Shown: in pieces, positions 33,809-44,695 of the stretch
Layout of the letters: each line of letters opens with the position of its first letter
Position numbering within the stretch: position 1 is the stretch's first letter
Assembly: GCA_034509735.1 (NCBI GenBank)
Contig: JACGWO010000007.1
Span: 22,410,046 to 22,474,045, forward strand
Direction: 5' to 3'
DNA: 64,000 nt
Origin: Sesamum alatum
Taxonomy: Eukaryota; Streptophyta; Magnoliopsida; Lamiales; Pedaliaceae
The notes under the pieces: generated by a model
The model's database searches: none
Told to the model about the DNA's origin: nothing
What the model saw: only the letters and a program-made list of their open reading frames with translations
Position numbers and translations under genes: made by a program

Positions 33809-33854
33809 AAGAGACATTGGTTGCGGTAATTGATAGCGTGTACCAATGTCTCTT
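33809..33854 (+). other. R/U5 hairpin, B family
   Basis: AAGAGACATTGGT pairs with ACCAATGTCTCTT. The inner part contains TAATTGATA as in other families. The 3' LTR copy is at about 49338-49382. Confidence 0.7.
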
Positions 33855-34233
33855 CCCCCCAATGATTTTCTTGCTAGCACAAGGGTTCGTTGCTTTCCGG
33901 TGCAGCGAGTGAGATGATTTAGAGGGTCTCTTCTTTGAGATCTTGGTGCAAAACGGGGAACAACGCATGTCGCCGAAACGAAGACAAAACTACAACCGGG
34001 TAGGTTCTTTAATTATATTTTTCGGTTCTAATTCTATGGCCTCCATGTTGTATTTTATTGAACATGAGATACACCGAACGCCCGGGAGAATCAAGGGCAC
34101 ACCCCTTGATTCGTTTATGTATGTTATGCATGATTTAAATTCCCTTTAATTATGCTTTATAATTTTTATTACACATTCTTTTGCGCTTCCCCTATACGTG
34201 CTCATCTCCCGGGACGATCCACATAATATTTTA

Positions 34234-34886
34234 GTGGTATCAGAGCCCGGTTCGGTGTATAGGCCTAGAATACTATGTGCTATGTGCGTTTAAGCATGAT
34301 AAACGTGTTTTAATTTACGTTTATAGCATGTTTATCGTAGATATTTATTGGCGTTTAATTTTGCATGGGATTTTGGATCTATGTTTTCTTGAATGCGTTA
34401 ATACATGTTCTAGGGTTGAATTTATCTTGTGGTTCAGAAAATAGCATGAAAAGGTCGGAAAAGAGTGAAAAACGGCGAACCGGCAGCAGCAGCACGCTGG
34501 CCACGCGCACAGGGGCGCGGCAGGGCGTGCGTGCAGGCAGGGGCCTGCGCGCGCCCGGCCAGTGCGCGCGCAGGCATGGTCGCACGCATGGCATGCGCTG
34601 GGCGCGCGCGCCTGGCCGGCCGGCTGTGCCTTTTTCCATTTCTCTCCCGTTTTTGGCTCGTTTTTCAAAACTGTTTTTACTGAATTATTTTTATGATATT
34701 TTCTGCATTATTCTGAACCCGTTGACTTAGAATATTTATTTTTTGAGATTTGGAATTTCCTAAAATAAATATTGCTTGGTTGATGAGGAAAGGGTTTCCT
34801 AACAAGATTTAATTTTTGCAATGGTTGCACCAATGATCAAAATTCATATGTTAAATTTCGCAATAATTTCTGCGTTTTATGATGTT
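34234..34886 (+). mobile_element. B1 PBS and first leader module
   Basis: PBS TGGTATCAGAGCCCGG (34235-34250), then T-rich leader with a GC-rich island (about 34475-34640) bounded by GAAAAACGGCG on the left and a T-rich CCTTTTTCC on the right. No gene; open frames over the island come from composition. It ends at AGACA (34887-34891), the A2 target. Confidence 0.88.
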
Positions 34887-34891
34887 AGACA

Positions 34892-37124
34892 TGAAGGACA
34901 AGCGGATCCGCCCGGGAGTGCGAGCGGAAGCGAGAAAGGCGTAAAATTGCGTAAATTTAAATCAAATACAAAATACGCGATTTTCCAAGGGGTGTACCCT
35001 TGGGTGCTCAACCGGGCGTTCGATGTAGGATGTGTAAATATTAAAACATATATTTAAACACATAGGGCAAAGATATGCAAATGAAATCAATCAAAGCGTA
35101 ATAAACCGTTATCTTTGATTGTTTAGCGTATGCTCCCGGCTACTAGCGTTGTTCCTTCTCCGGAATGCTCACGAAATCCAAACGTATGGATTCTCCAAAG
35201 GTGATCCACACCACACCGGAAGAAACACACGTTCTTCTTGCTAGAAAAAGAACGGGTTTAGGAAGGAATCGGTTTAAGAGAAGAACACTATGAATTAGTG
35301 TTCTCTTAAACTTACTTTGTTCTTCTTCTTGATTCAAAATCAAGTGAAGAACACAAGTGTAAGAGAGGGAGGGAGCACGAAATTTTGAGAGAGAGGAGAG
35401 GATTTTTGTCTTCTCTTTTTCCTAGAAAAAGATGAATAATGAATCACTTATGCTTGGTGTTGTATATTCTAATATATATACATAATTAATGTGATTATTG
35501 GAATTTGTCTAGGTTCATCCAAGGATGTCTAGATTCATTCCAATCAATCACCATCAATTCTTCAATCAAGCCTACCCAAATTTATGGTATGATCAAATCA
35601 TACCAAAAGGGAAGAGCTTGATTGGAGTTGATCTGTCTCCTTCCAAAGAGACAAGTCAACATACCACCTAGCATGAAACATGGCTGATTTTGCTTCCTCC
35701 AAGGGAGAATGTCGGCCATATTTAATTAAGGGAAGAAGTCCAACTTCTTCCTATTCCAAATTAGGAATTATTTCTCCTCTTGGGTATAATTTAACGGACC
35801 GGGTTTTATCGTAATCCAATTATGATGAACCCAATATTAAATCCAATTTAATGTCCACTTAAAATTATTCTCGTTGATCTTTTTAATCCAATTAAAAGAT
35901 CCAACGTCTCAACATCTCAACTTTCCATATTTAATCGAAAATCCAATTTACCGATTAAATGAAAGCCCGATACAATATCGGCCCGTCCATCCAATGGACT
36001 TTCCCTTAAGTAATCCAATTACTTATTTTATCCTTCGAGATTGACTCCAAGTCGATCTCTCAACCTCCTCGGTGATTTGTGTGTGACCCTTTAGTTTCAC
36101 CCTCAGCTAGACTTTGGGCCCGTGTCCCACAAGGGCCCGTTACCATGGGTAGTCGTCTAGCAACGGTCCATGGAACTAGAGACTAGGTGAATTGGCGTGA
36201 ACATTTAGGCGCCGATTCCGTACGGGTACGATCCTTCCGTCTACCGTCTCCCGGCCTTAGTCTAGGGTATGGAATTGGGCGTCGGTTCCCATCCTTGACT
36301 AGGCATCTATGCTTAATACTCAAGACCACGTATGCTTCATTGCGTCAACACAGGAAACCATTCCCTGTTCGACCAAACCACTGTGGCCACAGCTTCAAAC
36401 AGCATGTACGTGTATCCGAGTGCATAGGAGATACCTCTGTCATATACTAACAGGGGACGGATCCTCTTCTTGGAATCCACCGTCCTCGCTACCACATTCC
36501 GACTGCACTGGACAAGGCTTATAATGATCATCTTACAAAATGATCACCTCTCGCCAGATCCAAGATACAGCCGTCCTGTGCACGTGACTGCCATGATCCC
36601 TCAAGTCTGAGGATTACTCCCGTACTATCGGAACCGGAGAATCCAATCATAACGACCAAGCCTCCAAGGCTTCCATATGATGATCCCCGCGAGTCAGTCC
36701 AGTCGGCTCGACCCCAGTCGACCAACCCATCAAGATCGTGTAGGCGTCCCACGCCTGCCGCCGATGAAACACGGCACTCATCCAATGAACACGACTCTTG
36801 ACGCAAGTCTCAGTAGGACTCTCGATGCCCTGTCTCGAGGTCCTCGACTTGGAACGTTTCAGACCCAACTCTTAATCAGTTGGTTTCATGACCACCATCC
36901 AATGCGTGGCCCAACTGCACGAGTTGTTATCCATGGTCTGTGGGCTTTGTTGAGATATAAGTTAAACACCATTTTAACAAATGTAAGATGAGCGCAACAA
37001 AGAAGGTACCATTGGTGACGAATACTCATCTTATTCATCACATAATAATATTACATTCACATCAAGTTGTCGGATAGGTTACAAATTGCCAAACCTATTG
37101 GCTTTCTGGTCACCTATTCCAACA
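34892..37124 (-). repeat. A2 3' LTR
   Basis: TGAAGGACAAGCGGATCC at 34892 (inner terminus, minus) to ACCTATTCCAACA at 37124; 2233 bases. Confidence 0.95.
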
Positions 37125-37135
37125 ATCTCCCACTT
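37125..37135 (-). promoter_or_regulatory. Polypurine tract of A2
   Basis: Minus-strand AAGTGGGAGAT adjoining the 3' LTR. Confidence 0.88.
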
Positions 37136-37800
37136 GACCTAAAGCCAATCACCCATTGGCCTCAAACCTCTTATTCAGATGGTGAGTATGGGCAACTTGC
37201 GACATGGGCTTAGCAAGTGGATCAGCTATGTTTTCTGCGGAGCTGACTCGGTCCAACCGAACGTCAGTCCTGCTATCCATCTCTCTAAGTAGATGGTAGC
37301 GTCTAAGAATATGCTTGGATCGTGATGAGATCTCGGTTCCTTTGCTAGCGCTATCGTCCCGTTGTTATCATAAAAGATAATTACAGGCTTAGCAATGCTA
37401 GGTACTACATCCAACCCTTGGATGTAGCTCATCAACCAAACCACTCCTTAGCAGCTTCCAAAGCCGCTATGTATTCAAAACTCTATGGTGGAGTCCGCCG
37501 TGGTAGCCTACTTGGAACCCTTCCAAGTAACCACGCCACCATTTAGTCTAAATACAAAACCAAATTGAGACATGGCATCTTCGTCATCCGACTGGAAGCT
37601 AGTGTCGCTATTAGCCTTCCAGTATCAACTCTCCACCACCGTAGATCAAGAACATGTCCTTAGTCCTTTTTCAGGTACTTCAGGATAGTCTTGACTGCAC
37701 TCCGGTGTGCCTTCCCGGCACACGACTGATATCGACTAGTTACGCTCAAAGCGAAAGCCACATCAAGTCTAGTGCACTGAACAACATACTGTATGCTGCC
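37136..37800 (-). pseudogene. rh: A2 RNase H remnant
   Basis: Collinear with A1 24314-24999. A 72-codon frame (37226-37444) reads YIQGLDVVPSIAKPVIIFYDNNG and LAKEPRSHHDPSIF; here DNNGTIALAKEP is better preserved than in A1, but a frame shift follows. The remainder has stops. Confidence 0.83.
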
Positions 37801-38540
37801 TACGGCTGAAGCATAGGAATGTCCAACATCCATTTAAGTTCCTCATCAGTCTTAGGAGACTGCTTCTTGGACAACTTAATTTCATGCCTCATATACGAGG
37901 ACTGGGCCATTCCTAACATCCTTCTAGATCTATCCCTGTAGATCTTGATGCCAAGGATGTAGGATGCCTCGCCCATATCCTTCATGGAGAATTGCGTTGA
38001 CAACCAAGCTTTAGTGGTACCCAACATCTTAGCAGCATTCCCAATGAGCAAGATGTCATCCACGTAAAGCACCAAAAAACGCAACTCAGCTCCCACTGAT
38101 CTTCTTGTATACACAAGGATCGGACTCGTTCTTGATGAAATCATATCCCCGTATGACTTCATCAAAACGTATGTTCTAGCTTTGGGTTTAACTCCTTTTG
38201 GTGGATCTGCTAGGGTCCAAACCTTGTTTGTACCCATCGAGTCCATCTCGGATTTCATGGCCTCAAGCCACTTGTCCGAATCGATGTCCGACATCGCTTC
38301 TCCGTACGTCTTTGGATCATTATCCAACTGACCGGTCAGGCCCAGAAATCCATACCTATCAGGTGCATGGGATACTCTGGCCGACCCACGGAGGACTGGA
38401 ACAATATCAGTGGGAACCACTGGCTCAGATGTCACTGCCGCCTCATAGGGTGCCTCACTTGATTCCTCAAGGAGCACCTCATCGCGTCGACTATCCGATG
38501 GAAAAACCTTTTTCCAAGAACACTGCGTTTCGCGAGACAA
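37800..38540 (-). pseudogene. rt: A2 reverse transcriptase, catalytic part deleted
   Basis: 246 codons, parallel to A1: RDEVLLEESSEAPYEAAV, DRYGFLGLTGQLDN, SEMDSMGTNKVWTLADPP, then GVKP and an immediate jump (about 38178-38184) to the bases of WNxRFDEVI. LYVDDILLIGN (codons 38055-38066) and TQFSMKDMGEASYILGIK follow. The deletion and the six-base T run are identical to A1, although the two are independent insertions, so the defect was present before they moved. Confidence 0.88.
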
Positions 38541-39443
38541 AAAACCTTTTGCTCGGAGGGATCATAGAAATAATACCCCGCAGTTTCTTTCGGATAGCCG
38601 ATGAACCTGCATAAACTAGACCTCGAGTCCAGTTTATCTCCCACTAATCTCTTGACATATGCGGGGCAACCCCACACTTTCAAGTATTTGTAGGAGGCAG
38701 GCTTGCCATGCCATATCTCATTATAGCGTCTGGGATACCCTTTTAGATGGCGCCAATTTCAAAACTTTGGCTGCCGTCTCAAGAGCGTATCCCCAGAAGG
38801 AAAGGGGTAGTTTCGGTAAAACTCATCATAGATCGGACCATGTCCAACAAGGTCTGATTCCTCCTTTCAGACACACCATTAAGCTGCGGTGTTCCAGGAG
38901 GGGTCCACTGAGAGAGAATCCTATTCTCTTTTAGATAATCAGTAAACTCACCACTTAAATACTCTCCACCTCGGTCCGACCGAAGGGCTTTGATCTTTCG
39001 ACCGGTTTGGTTCTCTACTTCAAGTCTGTATTCTTTAAACCTTCCAAAGGCTTCAGACTTGTACCTCATCAGGTAAACATAACCATACCGTGAGTGATCA
39101 TCGGTAAAGGTTATGAAGTACGAGTACCCACCTCTAGCCTGAGTATTTAGTGGACCACAGACATCTGTATGGATCAAATCCAACAGACCACTGGCTAGCG
39201 TACTTTGTCCAATAAAGGGTTTCTTGGTCATCTTTCCCTTTAGACAGGATTCGCAGGTCGGTAGGTTGTCCAATTGTCTATTTCTAGACTCTTTGAGTCC
39301 ACCAACCTTCTTATCCTATCTTTAGTGATATGACCTAACCTCGCATGCCATATCTGTGCGTTATTATGATCATCACGTTTTCGTTTGTGTTCTGCAGTCA
39401 TAAACCAATTAGACTGTTGAAGTATGTACAGACCGTTGACCAA
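38432..39443 (-). pseudogene. int: A2 integrase (frameshifted)
   Basis: Integrase split over three frames. The N-terminal part (39240-39443) carries IWHARLGHITKDRIRRL; the core (38779-39273) carries CESCLKGK, HTDVCGPL, SDRGGEYL and NGVSERRN, so all three catalytic residues and the D-35-E spacing are present; the C-terminal part (38432-38683) has KVWGCPAYVKRL. Frame changes lie near 39260 and 38790. Confidence 0.88.
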
Positions 39444-39522
39444 TGTACCAAGCAGATGAGAAATACCATCTTTGATAATGAAAAAACCATTTTTATTGAT
39501 GGTAAATTCATATCCCTCCTTT

Positions 39523-39864
39523 TCAAGGACCGGGATGGAAATAATGTTTTTTAATCATGCTAGGTACATAGAAACAGTCGTTCAGTACAATCCTAACATG
39601 ACTGCTAATGGCTAACTCTAGTGATCCTACGGCCTCCGCAGCAACGGCCTTGCCATCGCCTAGCCTCAGGATCATCTCATCCTTGGTTAGCCTTCTGCTT
39701 CTTTGCAGTGCCTGCAAATCATTGCAGATGTGAGCACTACACCCGGTATCCAATACCCATGAAGCAGAATTAGTAATCATATTAACTTCAACCACAAACA
39801 CACCTGGGTTGGAGAGGAGTTGTGGGCACTCCCTCTTCCAATGCCCTTTCCCTTGGCAATGCAT
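39523..39864 (-). pseudogene. pro: A2 zinc knuckle and protease
   Basis: 113 codons starting within the zinc knuckle: CMHCQGKGHWKRECPQLL (C-x2-C-x4-H-x4-C complete), then ASWVLDTGCSAHICNDL with the D-T-G catalytic motif intact, RLGDGKAVAAEAVGSLEL and NDCFYVPSMIKK. It is in a different frame from the upstream gag because of a shift near 39960. Confidence 0.88.
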
Positions 39865-40664
39865 GCAGACATCATTTGCTTTGGACCGCTGAGAACCACG
39901 GACCTTCCCTTTCCCTTTGCTCGGTCCAACCGGAGCAACAGGGACGCCCGGAGCGTGAGCAGGGCCACAACCGTCTTCCCTTTGCCCTTCTTCCTCTTCC
40001 AGCGTCCGGCCCTCTTGCCATTCGCCTTGGAGGTCGAAGCCTCTCCTATCAATACCACCGGCGCCGACTTGTGGGTCGTTGCCTCGTATTGGACCAGCAT
40101 GTTGATCAACTCATGAATAGACTTCTCAAGTCCGTTCATGTTGTAGTTTACAACAAATGGGTCATAGGATGGAGGAAGCGACTGGAGGATCACGTCAATG
40201 TACGTGTCATTGTTAAGCCCAGCTTTAAGGTCCTCGAGTTTCTCCACTAGGGAGAGCATCTTGACCCCATGACTCTGTACAGACGCTCCTTCAGCGAGCT
40301 TGGTGCCAAAGAATGCTTTTGTGGCGGCATATCTAATATGCCTATCCGGAACCGCATAAACCTCGTTCATGCGGAGCATTATGGCGGAGACGTTGTCCAG
40401 TCTCTCATACTGCTTCTGGATGTCGTTAGACATCGAAGCCAGTATGATAGTGCGTACTTTCCGGTTGTCCTCATGCCATTTCTCGAACGTCAAACGTTCT
40501 TCAGGCGTGGACCCCTCCGGTAAGTTGCTCGGTGGCGGCTCATCCAAGACGTAGCCTTGGTTCTTGAAACCGAGGACAATCCTCAGGTTTCTCAGCCAGT
40601 CCGAGTAGTTCGTTCCGTTGAATTTGTTAGTCTCAAGAATCATGGTTAACGGGTTCTTAGACAT
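39777..40664 (-). pseudogene. gag: A2 gag (longest gag in window)
   Basis: 295 codons from ATG at 40664. Residues 1-17 are MSKNPLTMILETNKFNG. Next come NYSDWLRNLRIVLGF, EERLTFEKWHEDNRKVRTI, MSNDIQKQYERLDNVSAIM, VPDRHIRYAATKAFFG and SYDPFVVNYNMNGLEKSIHEL. The basic GKRAGRWKRKKGKGK is near residues 215-232. Then the frame shifts (about 39960), so the zinc knuckle is read in another frame. The ATG is two bases after an acceptor-like TAG (40667-40669 on the complement). This is the reference copy for the group. Confidence 0.92.
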
Positions 40665-42463
40665 ATCTACATTAATGAAAATGTAAAGCAGAAATTAGCA
40701 GATGATGGTAATATTATTGTTCAAGTTGAAGACTTGGTCTTTTTAGTCTTTAACCCTCCCACTATTTATACGAAAGTCCGCCACTCTCAAGCGGAGTTTC
40801 GGGAAAACCATTTCCTAGTGGGCTTGGGATCCACAAGCGTAATCTCCATGCCCCGCTTTTACGATTCACATGAAGAAGACCTTGTGGGAGATATCCAATA
40901 TCATTCTCATCCAATGAGATTCCCAAGATATTTTGCCTCACCTATTCACATGGTCCCGAGGACTCCAAGCGAACCATGTTACTCAGTGTTGGGCCTGACC
41001 CATCAACCAAATCATGCCTCAAACTGTCGCCCCCCACGACTCGTGAGACAGGGAAACAGTGAGCGCAGTCTTTTTGTTCACAACAATAGTGCAGCTTTCC
41101 CCTAGTCCAAGTGTGCCACAACTCGTGAGACCACACTTGGGTAGTGGTAGATTCCTCACCACATTGCTGTGGATGGAAGGCTCGGACAAACCAAAATACC
41201 ATTTTGATCCAAGTCCGTTCTGGGCCTAATATTTAATTTGGTCCAACCAAATGAGAGTTTGTGTATGACCGAGACCTCATCACATTATTGTGTTTTAGCA
41301 TGCATAAATATCCAATATTTAAAGCGGTAAATAAATACGCCGCATGCAGAAAACATAGCATACCCCTGTTAGGATGATCACAAGCACAACCTATACGACC
41401 CACTGAGCCCGCAGTGAGTCTATGGTCTGTCTAGGGTGGTCCTAAATTATTACAATAATAATAAAAACCCATTGTCATTCCAATGGGCCTTGAAGTGCTT
41501 CTTGTTTCACGCCTTGATGCTGCTCCTTGGGGTCTCCGACTCCAATTGCTTGTTAAAATTGAAACCTCACCAATCCTATCTACTCTCATTACAACTGAAA
41601 GTAATACATCGGTAATAAAGAAAACAAGCCTTAACATCATGAGGCTGGAAATACGGGAGATGATAGTCTCAAAAACAAGAGGCACGCAGGCCCCACCCAA
41701 CAGAAAATAAATAAACATTCATCCATCCATACACATGGTCTAGGGCTTTGTGATCATCCCAAGTTGATTCCATCAACTCACATATAACATAATTATTCCA
41801 AATAATCATGCATAAATAACCAATGGATATTCCAAATACCCAAGTGATGTCCAACATCACAAAAGCATAAATATACAAATAATATGCAAAATTCAAATTT
41901 TAAATTTAATGGACATTTTAAACAATGCATCCAATGCATGTATTAATCACAAATTAATTAAGCAATTTTAATCCAAGGAATAATCCAATTATTCCAAAAT
42001 CAAAAATGCAAAATTAACATATTTTCAGAATATTGTGCAGAAAATACAGAAAATTGAATTTTCCGGAAAAAGTCGAAAAACGGCACAAAACGGCCCAGCC
42101 GTTGTCCTGGCCGGCCGCCGCGCGCGCTGTGCCGCGCGCTGGCCCTCGGCCAGCAGCGGCCGGCTGCGCGCAGGCGCCCGCCTGCGCGCGGCCACTGCCG
42201 GCCCGACCATATTTTTTTTTTTGTTTTTCAAAACTGTTTTAGCACAATAAAATTAAAATTATTCTGAAAATAAGCATGCAATTTTAGATCCAATCTAACA
42301 AAATTAAGCATGCCAAAAGTCCATTAAATCCAAACAATTGAATCATCATATTATTCATATATTTATGTAATCTAACATGCCAATAAAGCAATTTAAAAGC
42401 AAGTAGATCATGCCAAACACATAGATCTATGCCCCTTACATCGAACCGGGCTCTGATACCACT
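40665..42463 (-). mobile_element. A2 leader with PBS
   Basis: Complete leader of about 1.8 kb without genes. From 5' to 3' on the minus strand: PBS TGGTATCAGAGCCCGG (42446-42461), AT-rich part, GC-rich island (about 42085-42210), AT-rich part, leader domain (41372-41759), two palindromes (41117-41127 drifted; 41035-41045 perfect), a candidate branch point and acceptor. It serves as the template for judging other leaders. Confidence 0.9.
41372..41759 (-). other. Structured leader domain, A2 copy
   Basis: Arms GGATGATCACAAGCAC (41372-41387) and GGGCTTTGTGATCATCC (41743-41759). Internal hairpins are the same as in A1. Confidence 0.62.
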
Positions 42464-44690
42464 TGAAGGACAAGCGGATCCGCCCGGGAGCGCGAGCGGA
42501 AGCGAGAAAGGCGTAAAATTGCGTAAATTTAAATCAAATACAAAATACGCGATTTTCCAAGGGGTGTACCCTTGGGTGCTCAACCGGGCGTTCGATGTAG
42601 GATGTATAAATATTAAAACATATATTTAAACACATAGGGCATAGATATGCAAATGAAATCAATCAAAGCGTAATAAACCGTTACCTTTGATTGTTTAGCG
42701 TATGCTCCCGGCTACTAGCGTTGTTCCTTCTCCGAAATGCTCACGAAATCCAAACGTATGGATTTTCCAAAGGTGATCCACACCATACCGGAAGAAACAC
42801 ACGTTTTTCTTGCTAGAAAAGAACGGGTTTAGGAAGGAATCGGTTTAAGAGAAGAACACTATGAATTAGTGTTCTCTTAAACTTACTTTGTTCTTCTTCT
42901 TGATTCAAAATCAAGTGAAGAACACAAGTGTAAGAGAGGGAGGGAGCACGAAATTTTGAGAGAGAGGAGAGGATTTTTGTCTTCTCTTTTTCCTAGAAAA
43001 AGATGAATAATGAATCACTTATGCTTGGTGTTGTATATTCTAATATATATACAAAATTAATATGATTATTGGAATGTGTCTAGGTTCATCCAAGGATGTC
43101 TAGATTCATTCCAATCAATCACCGTCAATTCTTCAATCAAGCCTACCAAAATTTATGGTATGATCAAATCATACCAAAAGGGAAGAGCTTGATTGGAGTT
43201 GATTTGCCTCCTTCCAAAAGAGACAAGTCAACATACCACCTAGCATGAAACATGGCTGATTTTGCTTCCTCCAAGGGAGCATGTCGGCCATATTTAATTA
43301 AGGAAGAAGTCCAACTTCTTCCTATTCCAAATTAGGAATTATTTCTCCTCTCGGGTACAATTTAACGGACCGGGTTTTATCGTAATCCAATTACGATGAA
43401 CCCAATATTAAATCCAATTTAATGTCCACTTAAATTATTCCCGTTGATCTTTTAATCCAATTAAAAGATCCAACGTCTCAACATCTCAACTTTCCATATT
43501 TAATCGAAAATCCAATTTACCGATTAAATGAAAGCCCGATACAATATCGGCCCGTCCATCCAATGGACTTTCCCTTAAGTAATCCAATTACTTATTTTAT
43601 CCTTCGAGATTGACTCCAAGTCGATCTCTCAACCTCCTCGGTGATTTGTGTGTGACCCTTTAGGTTCACCTTCAGCTAGACTTGGGCCCGTGTCCCACAA
43701 GGGCCCGTTACCATGGTTGGCCGTCTAGCAACGGTCCATGGCACTAGAGACTAGGTGAATTGGCGTGAACATTTAGGCGCCGATTCCGTACAGGTACGAT
43801 CCTTCCGTCTACCGTCTCCCGGCCTTAGTCTAGGGTATGGAATTGGGCGTCGGTTCCCATCCTTGACTAGGCATCTATGCTTAATACTCGAGACCACGTA
43901 TGCTTCATTGCGTCGACACAGGAAACCATTCCCTGTTCGACCAACCACTGTGGCCACAGCTTCAAACAGCATGTACGTGTCTCCGAGTGCATAGGCGATA
44001 CCTCTGTCATATACTGACAGGGGACGGATCCTCTTCTTGGAATCCACCGTCCTCGCTACACATTCCGACTGCACTGGACAAGGCTTATAATGATCATCTT
44101 ACAGAATGATCACCTCTCGCCAGATCCAAGATATAGCCGTCCTGTGCACGTGACTGCCATGATCCCTCAAGTCTGAGGATTACTCCCGTACTATCGGAAC
44201 CGGGGAATCCAATCATACCGACCAAGCCTCCAAGGCTTCCATATGATGATCCCCGCGAGTCAGTCCAGTCGGCTCGACCCCAGTCGACCAACCCATCAAG
44301 ATCGTGTAGGCGTCCCACGCCTGCCGCCGATGAAACACGGCACTCATCCAATGAACACGACTCTTGACGCAAGTCTCAGTAGGACTCTCGATGCCCTGTC
44401 TCGAGGTCCTCGACTTGGAACGTTTCAGACCCAACTCTTAATCAGTTGGTTTCATGACCACCATCCAATGCGTGGCCCAACTGCACGAGTTGTTATCCAT
44501 GGTCTGTGGGCTTTGTTGCGATATAAGTTAAACACCATTTTAACAAATGTAAGATGAGCGCAACAAAGAAGGTACCATTGGTGACGAATACTCATCTTAT
44601 TCATCACATAATAATATTACATTCACATCAAGTTGTCGGATAGGTTACAAATTGCCAAACCTATTGGCTTTCTGGTCACCTATTCCAACA
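42464..44690 (-). repeat. A2 5' LTR
   Basis: 2227 bases, TGAAGGACAAGCGGATCC to ACCTATTCCAACA. Donor-like CAAAG-GTAACG on the minus strand has GT opposite 42683-42684. The CCATGG block is about 43706-43758. Confidence 0.95.
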
Positions 44691-44695
44691 AGACA

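Larger units (their letters stand above)
32005..34233 (+). repeat. B1 5' LTR
   Basis: TGTTAGAATAGGTGACCAG to ATAATATTTTA (the other copy ends CTTTCA), 2229 bases. The AT-rich middle (about 33200-33480) contains a three-fold tandem unit built on TGGGCTTGGTATATTAAAT. The CCATGG block is about 32916-32968, TATA 33662-33669, the hairpin 33809-33854, and the donor-like GGG-GTAGGTTC has GT at 34000-34001. Confidence 0.93.
34892..44690 (-). mobile_element. Element A2 (copia, full length)
   Basis: The most complete element in the window, 9799 bases on the minus strand, flanked by AGACA (34887-34891, 44691-44695). 3' LTR 34892-37124, PPT 37125-37135, RNase H, RT, integrase, protease and gag 37140-40664, leader 40665-42445, PBS 42446-42461, 5' LTR 42464-44690. 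The two LTRs differ at few positions by eye, so it is a recent insertion, fitting its innermost place. It cannot be autonomous: RT lacks its core and several frames are shifted. Confidence 0.95.
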
